The notes under the pieces: generated by a model
The model's database searches: none
What the model was told of the DNA's origin: nothing
Seen by the model: the letters and a program-made list of their open reading frames with translations, nothing else
Part shown: piece after piece, positions 1 through 8,900 of the stretch
Layout: each line of letters starts with the position of its first letter
Numbering within the stretch: the first letter of the stretch is position 1
Position numbers and translations under genes: made by a program
Assembly: GCF_000328305.2 (NCBI RefSeq)
Contig: NZ_ANPE02000058.1
Coordinates: forward strand, 36,416 to 100,415
DNA from: Arthrobacter crystallopoietes BAB-32
Lineage (GTDB): Bacteria > Actinomycetota > Actinomycetes > Actinomycetales > Micrococcaceae
DNA length: 64,000 nt
Reading direction: 5' to 3'

Positions 1-1
1 T

Positions 2-661
2 GGCTGGATCGGGGTAACCCGAATCCCGTCCGTTCCGGTGTTCCCCGAAGAACTGCATGACCGCAAGGCGTGCGTGATCGTCTGGTGCTACACCGGGCCG
101 CATACCGATGCCGAGCGGGTCCTGGCCCCGGTGCGCGAGTTCGGAAACCCGCTGCTGGTGGGCCTGCAGAACATGCCGTTCTCGTCGCTCCAATCCATGT
201 TCAATCCGCTGCTTCCGGCCGGCATGCAGTGGTACTGGAAAGCCGACTTCTGCACTGAGCTCTCCGACGAAGCGATCGGTGTCCACAGCAAGTACGGGGA
301 GGCGATACCGACCGAATTGTCCACTATGCATCTGTATCCGATCAGCGGCGCAGCGCAGCAGGTTGCCCCGGATGCCACGGCCTTCGCCTACCGCAACGGC
401 GGATGGGCCGGCGTGATCGCCGGCATCGACCCGGACCCGGCCAACGCTGAGTCCATTTCGGCATGGGCCAAAGCCTACTGGCAGGAACTGCACCCCACGT
501 CTGCCGGAGGAGCCTACGTGAACTTCATGATGGACGAAGGACCGGACCGGGTGAAGGCTTCCTATCTGGGCAATTTCGATCGGCTGGCCCGGGTGAAGGC
601 TCAGTACGATCCGGACAACGTCTTCCACGTCAACCAGAACATTCCGCCCGCAGCAGGGTGA
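2..661 (+). CDS. FAD-linked oxidase, C-terminal part (BBE domain)
   Basis: This is the 3' end of a flavin-dependent oxidoreductase of the berberine-bridge-enzyme type. The reading frame is open from base 2 with no start, so the gene begins before the window; about 219 residues are seen. The segment NMPFSSLQSMFNPLLPAG matches the substrate-binding half of FAD_binding_4 oxidases. The last 60 residues form a BBE domain (YVNFMMDEG, then YDPDNVFHVNQNI just before the stop), which packs on the FAD. Enzymes of this family oxidise alcohols, sugars or alkaloid-like substrates with O2 or another acceptor. The FAD-attachment region lies outside the window, so the substrate and the number of covalent FAD links cannot be judged. 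The next gene, coaE, starts 38 bp downstream with its own promoter. Confidence 0.85.
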   Translation, partial: GWIGVTRIPSVPVFPEELHDRKACVIVWCYTGPHTDAERVLAPVREFGNPLLVGLQNMPFSSLQSMFNPLLPAGMQWYWKADFCTELSDEAIGVHSKYGEAIPTELSTMHLYPISGAAQQVAPDATAFAYRNGGWAGVIAGIDPDPANAESISAWAKAYWQELHPTSAGGAYVNFMMDEGPDRVKASYLGNFDRLARVKAQYDPDNVFHVNQNIPPAAG

Positions 662-687
662 TGCGCGGTGGTCCTTCGGCATGCCGC

Positions 688-693
688 TAAGCT
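688..693 (+). promoter_or_regulatory. -10 hexamer of leaderless coaE promoter
   Basis: TAAGCT lies 6 nt before the coaE ATG at 700. This TANNNT-N6-ATG spacing puts the transcript start at or next to the start codon. No Shine-Dalgarno sequence is present. Confidence 0.55.
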
Positions 694-699
694 GGCGGC

Positions 700-1911
700 A
701 TGCTGAAGGTCGGACTGACAGGCGGGATCGCCGCGGGCAAATCCATGGTGGCACGGCGGCTCAGCGAGCTCGGTGCGGTGCTGGTGGATGCCGACGTTTT
801 GGCGCGCGAGGTGGTGGAACCGGGGACGGAGGGGCTGCAGGCCATCGCGGACTGCTTCGGCAGCCAGGTGATTAACGACGGCGGCGGTCTCGACCGTGCG
901 GCGCTCGGCGCCATTGTCTTCGGGGACCAAAGCAAGCGGGAGCAGCTCAATGCGATCGTCCACCCGCTGGTGCGCGCCCGTTCGGCACAGCTCGTGGCCG
1001 AGGCTGGGCCGGATGCGATCGTCGTCGAGGACATCCCGCTGCTCGTTGAAACCGGCCAGGGCGCGCATTTCCACTTGGTGGTCGTGGTGGATGCACCGGA
1101 GGACGTGCGGATCCTGCGCATGGTCCAGCTGCGGGGGATGGCCGCGGAGGATGCGCGTGCACGGATTGCGGCCCAAGCCACGGCCGAACAGCGGCAGGCC
1201 GCAGCGGACGTCGTACTGGCGAACACGTCGAGCGCGGAAAGCCTGCTGGCCGCCGTCGATGGACTGTGGGAGCAGCGGCTGGTCCCGTTCGCCGGGAATC
1301 TGGCGGCTGGACGGATAGCTCGCGGAGGCGGCCCGGAACTGGTGGAGGCCCTGCCCGAGTGGCGGCTGCAGGCACAGCGGCTCGCTGCCCGGATCGCGGC
1401 GGCTGACCCGCGGATCCTGGCCGTCGCACACATTGGCTCCACGGCTGTGCCCGGACTCGCGGCCAAGGACGTCATCGACCTGCAGGTGGCCGTGGAGTCG
1501 CTGGCCGATGCGGATGCCCTGGCCGGCAACCTCGCCGCTGCTGGCTTTCCACGCTGGCCTGGCCAGTGGCGGGACATGCCGAAGCCGTCCGAACCGAATC
1601 CCGCGGCGTGGGAAAAACGGCTGCACGGCAATGCCGATCCGGCCCGCAGAGCCAACGTGCACATCCGCGTGCAGGGATCGCCAGGCTGGCGGTATGCCCT
1701 CGCGTTCCGGGATTGGCTGCGGGCGGACCCGTCGATGGCGGCAGAGTACCTGGCGGAAAAGCGGCGGCTGTCCCGGCTGCACGCCGCGGACAGTTCTGCC
1801 GGCCGCTACGCCAAGGACAAGGACCAGTGGTTCACGAACACGGCGGAGCCGGCGCTGCGGGAATGGATCCGCAGCACCGGCTGGCGCCCCGAGGAAGCCT
1901 CGGACTTCTAG
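700..1911 (+). CDS. coaE: Dephospho-CoA kinase fused to a GrpB/UPF0157 domain
   Basis: CoaE phosphorylates the ribose 3'-hydroxyl of dephospho-CoA with ATP, the last step of coenzyme A synthesis, in the cytosol. The N-terminal part (about residues 1-200) starts with the P-loop GLTGGIAAGKS (residues 5-15), followed by VDADVLAREVVEPG, typical of the kinase. Residues about 210-400 form a second domain of the GrpB (UPF0157, nucleotidyltransferase-like) family, marked by HIGSTAVPGLAAKDVIDL near residue 244. The 403-residue length equals that of the known actinobacterial CoaE-GrpB fusions; the stand-alone kinase is about 200 residues. The role of the GrpB part is not settled; a chaperone-like or regulatory role has been proposed in mycobacteria. 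The ATG at 700 is supported by the closely spaced -10 box. Confidence 0.95.
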   Translation: MLKVGLTGGIAAGKSMVARRLSELGAVLVDADVLAREVVEPGTEGLQAIADCFGSQVINDGGGLDRAALGAIVFGDQSKREQLNAIVHPLVRARSAQLVAEAGPDAIVVEDIPLLVETGQGAHFHLVVVVDAPEDVRILRMVQLRGMAAEDARARIAAQATAEQRQAAADVVLANTSSAESLLAAVDGLWEQRLVPFAGNLAAGRIARGGGPELVEALPEWRLQAQRLAARIAAADPRILAVAHIGSTAVPGLAAKDVIDLQVAVESLADADALAGNLAAAGFPRWPGQWRDMPKPSEPNPAAWEKRLHGNADPARRANVHIRVQGSPGWRYALAFRDWLRADPSMAAEYLAEKRRLSRLHAADSSAGRYAKDKDQWFTNTAEPALREWIRSTGWRPEEASDF

Positions 1912-1930
1912 TCCGTCCCAGTTCCCGGGA

Positions 1931-3369
1931 TCAGCGGGCGGCCTCCGCGCGGTCGCGTTCGATGCTGGGAATCTCCGTGCCGCGGATTGAACAGCCGGCC
2001 GTTTCGGGAATGAACTTCAGCGCGACCGCGCCCACGATGCAGGCCATCATCATGTAGTAGGCCGGCACGAGGGTATCGCCGGTGGCGCCGATCAGCAGTT
2101 CGTTGACCAGCGGGGCCGTGCCGCCAAACAGCGCAGTGGAGACGTTGTACGTGATGGCGAAGCCGGCGTAGCGGACCTGTGTGGGGAACATTGCGGGGAA
2201 GGTAGCCGAAATGGTCGCGAGCTGGAGCACATAGAGCAGGCCAAGCACTGCGAAGCCAATCAGGGCGGCGCCGAAATTGATCCGCATCAGCAGGTACATC
2301 GGAATGGCCGCCACGAACAGGCCCAGCAGCGAGGCCCACCACATCGGCTTCCTGCCCACCCGGTCGGACAGCCGCCCGGCGAACGGAATGACCACCATCA
2401 TCGCCAGCTGGCCCAGCAGCGTCAGGGTCAGCGCGCTGTTGGCCGAGAGGTTGATCTCGGTCTGCAGGTAGGTCGGCATGTAGCTGAGCAGCGTGTAGTT
2501 GGTGACATTCAGCGCGATCACCAGGCCGCCCATGGTCAGCAGCGGCTTCCAGTACTTGACGATCAGGTCGCGCAGTTCGGTCTTGGCGCTCGGCTCCTCC
2601 TGGTGGTGGTCCTCCAGGTCCCGGAAGACGGGAGTGTCCTCAAGCTTGGTCCGCAGGTACAAGCCGATCAGGCCCATTGGGCCCGCGACCAGAAACGGCA
2701 GGCGCCAGCCCCATTCGGTCATGGCTTCCTGGCCCAGGACGATCTGGAAGAACAGCACCAGCGCGGTACCGAGGACGAAGCCGAAGAGCGTGCCGAATTC
2801 CAGGAAGCTGCCGAAGAATCCGCGTTTCTTGTCCGGTGAGTATTCGGCCATGAAGGTCGCGGCGCCGCCGTACTCGCCGCCGGTTGAGAAGCCCTGGACC
2901 ATGCGCAGGAAGATCAGCAGGATGGGCGCCCAGATCCCGATCATGTCGTAAGTGGGCAGCAGGCCGATGGCGAACGTGGCGCCGGCCATCAGGATGATCG
3001 TCAGGGCGAGGATCGACTTGCGGCCGAGCCGGTCGCCCAGCGGGCCCCAGACCAGTCCGCCGAGCGGCCGGACCAGGAAGGAAATGGCGAACGTGGCGAG
3101 CGCGAACGCAACGCCGCCCTCAGTGGGGAAGAAGTTCGCCGTGATGTAGGTGACGGCTACGGCGTAGATGCCGTAGTCGAACCACTCCGTCGCGTTACCC
3201 ATCGCCGAAGCGCCGATCGCTTTGCGGATGGTCTTGCGGCCTCGAGAGTGTCGGTCGTTGGCGCCGCATACTGTGGCTCGACCGGTGCTCCGCCGCTCCG
3301 TCCTTCGGCCGTCTCGTCCGGAACGCCCCTGGCCGCGTCCCTTTCCGGTTGGTTTTCGTCGGTCGGCAC
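1931..3369 (-). CDS. MFS transporter, metabolite:H+ symporter (ProP/MHS) family; frameshifted in this sequence
   Basis: This is a 12-helix major facilitator of the MHS subgroup (ProP, KgtP, ShiA-like), a proton-driven importer of osmolytes or organic acids. Diagnostic parts are MGNATEWFDYGIYA at the first helix, RPLGGLVWGPLGDRLGRK in the helix 2-3 loop and GRLSDRVGRKPM in the second half. From the first Met of the intact frame (3202) there are 423 residues, but the conserved leader RKTIRKAIGASA before it has no start codon in frame. A GTG at 3367-3369, 5 nt after GGAG, opens another frame ending in TTDTLEA. Adding one base near 3240 joins it to RKTIRKAIG and gives a 479-residue protein of normal form. 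The gene is therefore either a recent frameshift mutant or, more likely, hit by a sequence error. The substrate cannot be told. Confidence 0.85.
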
Positions 3370-3491
3370 TTTATCTCCATCCAGGTGCACAGCCACAAAA
3401 GCCCTGCGCACCTTCTACTCGATTCGATGCGGCTTTAGGTCACAGTATCCGCCGGTCAGGGGCGTAGGCCAAGAGAATCGCCGGGATTTGC

Positions 3492-3505
3492 ACTGATTGA
3501 TCAGT
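3492..3505. promoter_or_regulatory. Candidate operator, inverted repeat ACTGA-N4-TCAGT
   Basis: This 5-bp perfect inverted repeat with a 4-nt spacer sits in the 221-bp gap between the divergent MFS gene and uvrB. It lies about 120 bp upstream of the MFS start and 86 bp upstream of uvrB. It could bind a dimeric repressor of the transporter, but no regulator gene is adjacent. Confidence 0.3.
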
Positions 3506-3577
3506 TTACTTACTCTTCGGGCTCCGGCGGCGTTCAGCCTGCAGCAATCACGGACCTGCGCTCACCGCATTTGGGGC

Positions 3578-3583
3578 TACCGT
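3578..3583 (+). promoter_or_regulatory. -10 hexamer of probable leaderless uvrB promoter
   Basis: TACCGT lies 7 nt before the uvrB ATG. The AAGG between them is too close to the ATG (2 nt) to serve as a good ribosome-binding site, which fits a leaderless message. No LexA-type box was found in the gap. Confidence 0.45.
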
Positions 3584-3590
3584 TAAGGAC

Positions 3591-5699
3591 ATGAGTCTTG
3601 CCCAGGACATCAAACGCGTGGTGGCCCCCTTCGAAGTGGTCAGCGAGTACAAGCCGGCCGGGGACCAGCCGACCGCCATCAAGGAGCTGACCGAACGGAT
3701 CCAGGCGGGGGAGAAGGACATCGTCCTGCTCGGCGCCACCGGCACCGGCAAAAGCGCCACGACCGCCTGGCTGGTGGAACAGGTGCAGCGGCCCACCCTG
3801 GTCCTGGTGCAGAACAAGACACTGGCGGCCCAGTTGGCGAACGAGTTCCGCGAACTGCTCCCGAACAACGCCGTCGAATACTTTGTCTCCTACTACGACT
3901 ACTACCAGCCCGAGGCCTACGTGCCGCAGACGGACACCTTCATCGAGAAGGACTCCTCGGTCAATGAGGAAGTGGAACGTTTGCGGCACTCGGCGACGAA
4001 CGCGCTGCTGACCCGGCGCGACGTCGTCGTTGTTGCCACCGTCTCCTGCATCTACGGTTTGGGCACGCCCGAAGAGTACGTGGCCGGGATGGTGACGCTG
4101 CGCCGCGGCGACGAAGTCAACCGGGACGACCTGCTGCGCCAGTTCGTGGCGATGCAGTATGCCCGCAACGACATGGACTTCCACCGCGGCACCTTCCGGG
4201 TCCGGGGCGACACCGTCGAGATCATCCCGATGTACGAGGAACTGGCCCTGCGGATCGAGTTCTTCGGCGACGAGATCGAGGCGATCCACACGCTACACCC
4301 GGTCACCGGCCAGGTGCTGCGCGAGGAAACCGAGATGTACGTCTTCCCCGCCTCGCACTATGTCGCCGGTCCGGAGCGGATGAGCCGGGCCGTGAAGGCC
4401 ATCGAGGACGAACTCCAGGAGCGGCTGGAGGTCCTCGAGACGCAGAACAAGCTGGTCGAGGCGCAGCGCCTGCGGATGCGCACCACGTACGATCTGGAAA
4501 TGATGCAGCAGATGGGATTCTGCAACGGTATCGAGAACTATTCGCGGCACATCGACGGTCGCGGTCCGGGGACCGCGCCGCACTGCCTGCTGGACTACTT
4601 CCCGGACGACTTCCTGCTGGTTATCGATGAGTCCCATGTGACCGTCCCGCAGATCGGCGCCATGTACGAAGGCGATATGTCCCGCAAGCGGACGTTGGTG
4701 GAGCACGGCTTCCGGCTGCCGTCGGCGATGGACAACCGGCCGCTGAAATGGGACGAGTTCCTGGAACGGATCGGGCAGACGGTCTACCTGTCGGCCACCC
4801 CGGGCAAGTATGAGCTGGGCAAAGCAGACGGCTATGTCCAGCAGATCATCCGTCCCACCGGCCTGATCGATCCGGAAGTCGTGGTCAAGCCCACGAAGGG
4901 CCAGATCGACGATCTGCTGGGCGAGATCCATGCGCGGGTGGAACGCGACGAGCGCGTGCTGGTCACGACGTTGACCAAGCGTATGGCGGAGGACCTCACC
5001 GACTATCTGCTGGAGCACGGGGTCAAGGTGCAGTACCTGCATTCCGACGTCGACACCCTCCGCCGCGTCGAATTGCTGCGGGAACTGCGGCTGGGCACCT
5101 TCGACGTCCTGGTGGGCATCAACCTGCTGCGCGAGGGCCTGGATCTGCCGGAGGTGTCCCTGGTCAGCATCCTGGATGCAGACAAGGAAGGCTTCCTGCG
5201 CAGCAGCACATCGCTGATCCAGACGATCGGCCGCGCCGCCCGCAACGTTTCCGGCCAAGTGCACATGTACGCGGACAGGATCACCGACTCGATGGAGCAC
5301 GCCATCGAGGAGACCAACCGGCGGCGGGCCATCCAGCTCGCCTACAACAAGGAGCACGGGATCGACCCGCAGCCGTTGCGCAAGCGGATTGCGGACATCA
5401 CCGACCAGCTCGCCCGCGAGGACGCTGACACGAATGCGCTGCTCGGCGACTTCGATTACGGCAAGGGCAAACGCGGCTACTCCGCTACGAAGTCCAAGGA
5501 CAAGGCCACGGAGAAGGTCCGCAAGGACGGGATTGCGGCGGCTCCGGCGGAGGACTTGGCGTCCATGATTGAACAGATGACGGCGCAGATGCACGCCGCC
5601 GCGGCCGAACTGCAGTTCGAGCTGGCCGCGCGGATCCGCGACGAAGTGGGGGAACTGAAAAAGGAACTGCGGCAGATGCGCGCTGCCGGCCACGCCTGA
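3591..5699 (+). CDS. uvrB: UvrABC system protein B (excision nuclease subunit)
   Basis: UvrB is the damage-verifying helicase-like subunit of nucleotide excision repair. UvrA loads it at lesions, and it then recruits UvrC for incision. Visible parts in order are Walker A GATGTGKS (residues 48-55), the damage-probing beta-hairpin [10 protein letters not shown] (residues 101-110), Walker B DESH near residue 346, the late helicase motif QTIGRAARN, and a C-terminal UVR motif (about residues 655-690) that binds UvrC. At 702 residues it has the normal length for actinobacteria. It stands alone on the plus strand between the divergent MFS gene and the terC leader. uvrA and uvrC lie 8-12 kb downstream, so all three incision proteins are in this window. 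Confidence 0.98.
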   Translation: MSLAQDIKRVVAPFEVVSEYKPAGDQPTAIKELTERIQAGEKDIVLLGATGTGKSATTAWLVEQVQRPTLVLVQNKTLAAQLANEFRELLPNNAVEYFVSYYDYYQPEAYVPQTDTFIEKDSSVNEEVERLRHSATNALLTRRDVVVVATVSCIYGLGTPEEYVAGMVTLRRGDEVNRDDLLRQFVAMQYARNDMDFHRGTFRVRGDTVEIIPMYEELALRIEFFGDEIEAIHTLHPVTGQVLREETEMYVFPASHYVAGPERMSRAVKAIEDELQERLEVLETQNKLVEAQRLRMRTTYDLEMMQQMGFCNGIENYSRHIDGRGPGTAPHCLLDYFPDDFLLVIDESHVTVPQIGAMYEGDMSRKRTLVEHGFRLPSAMDNRPLKWDEFLERIGQTVYLSATPGKYELGKADGYVQQIIRPTGLIDPEVVVKPTKGQIDDLLGEIHARVERDERVLVTTLTKRMAEDLTDYLLEHGVKVQYLHSDVDTLRRVELLRELRLGTFDVLVGINLLREGLDLPEVSLVSILDADKEGFLRSSTSLIQTIGRAARNVSGQVHMYADRITDSMEHAIEETNRRRAIQLAYNKEHGIDPQPLRKRIADITDQLAREDADTNALLGDFDYGKGKRGYSATKSKDKATEKVRKDGIAAAPAEDLASMIEQMTAQMHAAAAELQFELAARIRDEVGELKKELRQMRAAGHA

Positions 5700-5719
5700 G
5701 GTCCGGCGCCGCCATACGC

Positions 5720-5725
5720 TACACT
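5720..5725 (+). promoter_or_regulatory. -10 hexamer for the terC riboswitch leader
   Basis: TACACT lies just upstream of the conserved 5' part of the riboswitch, placing the transcript start near 5732. Confidence 0.4.
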
Positions 5726-5730
5726 TGACC

Positions 5731-5850
5731 GAGCGTAGGGGAGTATCCCGAACACTGCGGACGTCAACACGCGGGGCATAGCGGCCCTGCCGGGCGCAGT
5801 GGCCCGACCGGACACCGGCGGGCGGAGAGACTTGCGGCGACCACCCGTAC
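5731..5850 (+). promoter_or_regulatory. yybP-ykoY (manganese) riboswitch upstream of terC
   Basis: The untranslated leader between uvrB and terC contains GGGGAGTA (5738-5745) and, about 80 nt later, GAGAGACTT (5825-5833). These are the two conserved internal-loop sequences that build the Mn2+ site in yybP-ykoY riboswitches, and variable GC-rich helices lie between them. This class often precedes TerC, MntP and P-type ATPase genes and turns on expression when Mn2+ is high. Recognition is by conserved loop sequences and gene context; I have not folded the RNA. A covariance search with the yybP-ykoY model would be decisive. Confidence 0.75.
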
Positions 5851-5851
5851 C

Positions 5852-5874
5852 CCCGCGCGGCGCATCCGCGCGGG
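5852..5874 (+). promoter_or_regulatory. Perfect 9-bp hairpin between riboswitch and terC start
   Basis: The arms CCCGCGCGG (5852-5860) and CCGCGCGGG (5866-5874) enclose a 5-nt loop. The hairpin lies 24 nt before the terC GTG, with no T-tract after it. It may be the expression platform of the riboswitch, controlling either elongation or access to GAAAGG (5884-5889). Confidence 0.5.
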
Positions 5875-5898
5875 ATCACCGTTGAAAGGCAAGGTTCC

Positions 5899-6948
5899 GT
5901 GACGGACCAATTAACCATGCCGTTCCAGATTGCAACCTTTGCGATCCTCGGCGCCATTCTGCTGTTCGACCTGCTCTATGTGGTCAAACGCCCGCATGAG
6001 CCCTCGATGAAGGAAGCGGGCCTGTGGGTCAGCTTCTACGTAGCCCTCGCGCTGATCTTCGCGGGCCTGATGTTCTGGCAGGCGGGTCCGGACTACGGCC
6101 AGGAATTCCTCGCCGGCTGGGTCACCGAGTACAGCCTCAGCGTCGACAACCTGTTTGTCTTCATCATCATCATGGCCCGGTTCTCCGTGCCCAGGAAGTA
6201 CCAGCAGGAAGTGCTGATGTTCGGCATCATCATCGCGCTGATCCTGCGCGGTGTCTTCATCCTGCTGGGCGCCACCCTCATTGCCCAGTTCAGCTGGGTC
6301 TTCTACATCTTCGGCGCCTTCCTGCTCTGGACGGCCTGGAAGCAGGCCACCGACTCGGGCGAGGACGAAGAGTCCGAGAGCGGCATGATCACCAAGCTGA
6401 CCAAGAAGCTTCCGGTGAGCGAGCATTTCGACGGCAACAAGCTGCGCACCACGGTCAACGGCAAGCGCGTGTTCACTCCGATGGTCATGGTCTTCATCAC
6501 CATCGGCATGACCGACCTGCTGTTTGCCGTGGACTCCATCCCGGCGATCTTCGGCCTGACCCAGAGCGCGTTCATTGTCTTCACCGCGAACATCTTCGCG
6601 CTGATGGGCCTGCGCCAGCTCTACTTCCTGCTCGGCGGCCTGATGGACCGCCTGGTCTACCTCAAGCACGGCCTGTCCGTGATCCTGGCCTTCATCGGTG
6701 TGAAGCTGATCTTCCACGCGCTGCACGAGAACGAGCTGCCGTTCATCAACGGCGGCCAGCATGTTGAGTGGATCCCGGAGATCAGCACCCCGCTGTCGCT
6801 GGGCGTGATCATCGGCACCATCGTGGTGGCCACCGTGGCCAGCCTGCTCAGCCCGGCTGCGAAGCAGGCGAAGATCGACGCCGAGCTCGCCCGCGACATC
6901 GAGACCAGCCGGCACCCGGACGAAGTGGAGCGGGTCGAGGAGAAGTAA
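5899..6948 (+). CDS. TerC family integral membrane protein (probable Mn2+ exporter)
   Basis: TerC/Alx-type membrane proteins export manganese or take part in metal and tellurite resistance. In Bacillus they supply Mn2+ to secreted enzymes. The 349-residue protein shows about nine hydrophobic segments. Conserved acidic motifs lie within the membrane: SVDNLFVF (near residue 82) and TDLLFAVDSIPAIFG (near residue 204); these Asp residues are the likely metal ligands. A charged cytosolic loop (DSGEDEESESG) lies about residues 152-162, and the C-terminus is charged. The GTG start at 5899 follows GAAAGGCAAGG. The upstream yybP-ykoY riboswitch strongly supports a role in Mn2+ homeostasis, which fits the sodA gene (possible Mn enzyme) 16 kb away. 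Confidence 0.93.
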   Translation: MTDQLTMPFQIATFAILGAILLFDLLYVVKRPHEPSMKEAGLWVSFYVALALIFAGLMFWQAGPDYGQEFLAGWVTEYSLSVDNLFVFIIIMARFSVPRKYQQEVLMFGIIIALILRGVFILLGATLIAQFSWVFYIFGAFLLWTAWKQATDSGEDEESESGMITKLTKKLPVSEHFDGNKLRTTVNGKRVFTPMVMVFITIGMTDLLFAVDSIPAIFGLTQSAFIVFTANIFALMGLRQLYFLLGGLMDRLVYLKHGLSVILAFIGVKLIFHALHENELPFINGGQHVEWIPEISTPLSLGVIIGTIVVATVASLLSPAAKQAKIDAELARDIETSRHPDEVERVEEK

Positions 6949-6968
6949 CCGCGCTCCCGCTGAACCAA

Positions 6969-7015
6969 TGCGGCGCTGAATGCACGCCGGAACTACCGGC
7001 GCATTCGGCGCCGCA
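6969..7015. terminator. Bidirectional hairpin between terC and the hydrolase
   Basis: Nearly the whole intergenic core folds on itself. CGCCGG (6985-6990) pairs with CCGGCG (6996-7001), GAATG with CATTC, and TGCGGCGC (6969-6976) with GCGCCGCA, with a 2-nt bulge at 6983-6984. It lies between two converging genes and so can end transcription from both sides, although the T-tracts are weak. Confidence 0.65.
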
Positions 7016-7067
7016 CTGTCTTAACGCCCGCACTCGCCCACTCTCCCTCCAGCGGGCAGGCAGGAGG

Positions 7068-8389
7068 TCAGACCCGCCCGCCGCTCGTGCCGCTGCGCAC
7101 CATGGCGAGGAGCCTGCGGAAGATGGCCTCGCCGTCGTCGGAAATCCCGTCATGGTGGAAGTCCGCGGTTTCCCAGACCTGCAGGTCGCGGAAGCGGGCG
7201 GCCGTCTCTAACGAGAGCTCCCGGTCCACATAGATGTCGTCACGGTAGACCGCGGCAGCCACGGGCACCTGGTTCACGGCCAGGCGGTCCGGGTCGTACA
7301 GCGCGGGCCAGTCCTGCTTGGCGGCGAGCAGCCCGGCAACTTCGGCCAGCGGAACCAGGGCCGGATCTTCTTCGAAGTACCAGGGGTAGACCATCTCGCC
7401 GGTGAGCAGCAGGTCCTCCGCCTTCGGCAGGAACTGCGGCCAGCGCTCCAGCACCCGCCAGGCGGACCAGGCACTGGCCTCGCGCTGGGCGTAGATCGAC
7501 TCGTGCATCAGGGCATAGAGCGGATTCGATGCCCGGCTGACGAGGTGGCCCAGCTGCTCCAGGAAGGTGTCGGAGAGCCGATCACCCTCGGCGGTGGGGA
7601 CGAACGCGTCCTCCAGCAGGTAGTGCAGCGCGTCGATCCGAGTGTTGCCGCCGAGGAAGGACCCGGCCATCTGGAAGCGCCGGACGGTGAGCCGCTCCCC
7701 GGTGGGCAGGTGTTCGTGCACGTCCTGCAGGTGCTGCGCGATGCGGTTCACGACAGCCCGGTCCTGCGGATACCGGGCGAAATACTCGGCGTTGCGGGTC
7801 TCGACCCGGCCGAAGGTCGCCTCGTAGACCCGGTCGGGATGGCCGGTGAGCGGGGCCAGGCCGCCGGTGACCAGCGCCTCGCGGATCCCTTCCGGCGCGA
7901 AGGAGAGGTAGCTGAGCGTGCAGAAGCCGCCGTAGCTCTGGCCGAACACGGTCCAAGGGCCGCTGCCGAGCATGCGGCGGATCAGCTCGGCGTCCGCCAC
8001 GATGGAGTCGGCGCGGAAGTGCGTCAGATACTCGGCCTGGGCCGCGGCGTCGCCTGCAGCGGCAGGGTCTGCCGGTTCACCGGCGAGGAGAGGCCGGTGC
8101 CGCGCTGGTCCAGCATCAGGATGCGGAAATGCCGGGCTGCCTCTTTCATCCAGCCGCTGAGCGAGGTCACGCGATTTCCGCGTCCGCCGGGCCCGCCCTG
8201 CAGGAACAGGAGCCACGGCAGCTCCGCCGGATCGTCATGATCCATCGAAACGTACTCGCGGGCGAAGAGGCCGATGGTTCCGCGTGCCGGTTCCGCGTGG
8301 ACGAGCGGCACGGTGAAGAAGTGCTCCACGCTCCGCACCCCGCGCATGACCTGCCACTTGCCGGTGCGGTGGGCGGCGCCGTCGTTCAT
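7068..8389 (-). CDS. Alpha/beta hydrolase, proline iminopeptidase-like (S33); frameshifted in this sequence
   Basis: This is a cytosolic serine hydrolase of the larger proline iminopeptidase group, which removes N-terminal proline from peptides. In the N-terminal frame (from ATG 8389) LLFLQGGPGGRGNR is the oxyanion-hole segment and LDQRGTGLSSPVN follows. In the C-terminal frame GQSYGGF carries the nucleophile Ser and YPQDRAVVNRIAQHL is in the cap. The two halves are in different frames: the first runs out of sense after NRQTLPLQ and the second is sensible from GDAAAQAEYLTHF. Adding one base at 8053-8054 restores a 440-residue protein of normal length. The start codon shares one base with the stop of the GNAT gene (TAATG), so the two are translationally coupled. 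Peptidase specificity is inferred from family resemblance only. Confidence 0.82.
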
Positions 8390-8886
8390 TAGGACGGGAC
8401 TCCGGCCGGCCGGGCCGCGCCGAACTCCCGCAGCGCCTCGCCAGTGAGCCGGAAGGTGGACCATTCGTCCTGCGGGCGGGCGCCGAGGCTGCGGTAGAAA
8501 CCGATGGAGGGCTCGTTCCAGTTGAGTACGGCCCATTCCACCCGGGCGTAGCCGTGGTCGACGGCGTGGCGCGCCAGGGTCTGCAGCAGCGCCTTCCCGT
8601 GGCCTGCTCCGCGGGCCTCCGGCCGGACGTACAGGTCCTCCAGGTAGATGCCGTGCACGCCTTCCCAGGTGGAGAAGTTGCGGAACCAGAGGGCGAAGCC
8701 CTGGACGGTCCCGTCGTCCTCGGCGACGTGCGCGAAGACGGCCGGGGTGGGGCCGAACAGCGCGCTATGGAGCTGCGCTTCCGTGGTCTTGACGGCGTCG
8801 GGTTCCTTCTCGTACCGGGCCAGCTCGTGGATCAGTTCGAGGATGACGGGGACATCGGCTTCTTGGGCGGGACGGATGCGGCTCAT
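8389..8886 (-). CDS. GNAT family N-acetyltransferase
   Basis: This is an acetyl-CoA-dependent acetyltransferase of the diamine (spermidine/spermine) acetyltransferase type. It has a single GNAT domain: an N-terminal PAQEADVPVILELIHELARYEKEPD, shortened here to the key part ILELIHELARYE, then YLEDLYVRPEARGAGHGKALL. In the latter, R-x-x-G-x-G/A is the pyrophosphate-binding loop for acetyl-CoA (about residues 90-106). The C-terminal NEPSIGFYRSLGA is also typical. The start at 8886 is chosen because TAGG lies 9 nt before it; an ATG at 8895 in the same frame would add three residues. It follows the helicase stop by about 14 nt and overlaps the hydrolase start by one base, making a three-gene operon. 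The substrate is unknown. Confidence 0.88.
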   Translation of the reverse strand: MSRIRPAQEADVPVILELIHELARYEKEPDAVKTTEAQLHSALFGPTPAVFAHVAEDDGTVQGFALWFRNFSTWEGVHGIYLEDLYVRPEARGAGHGKALLQTLARHAVDHGYARVEWAVLNWNEPSIGFYRSLGARPQDEWSTFRLTGEALREFGAARPAGVPS

Positions 8887-8900
8887 GGTTGGCATCCTAT

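Noticed and set aside
3410..3440. CTCGATTCGATG upstream of uvrB as a LexA box
   Set aside because: It lacks the GAAC/GTTC arms and lies far from the promoter.
4293..5957. A 554-codon minus-strand frame opposite uvrB
   Set aside because: Antisense shadow of uvrB, covering the riboswitch leader as well.
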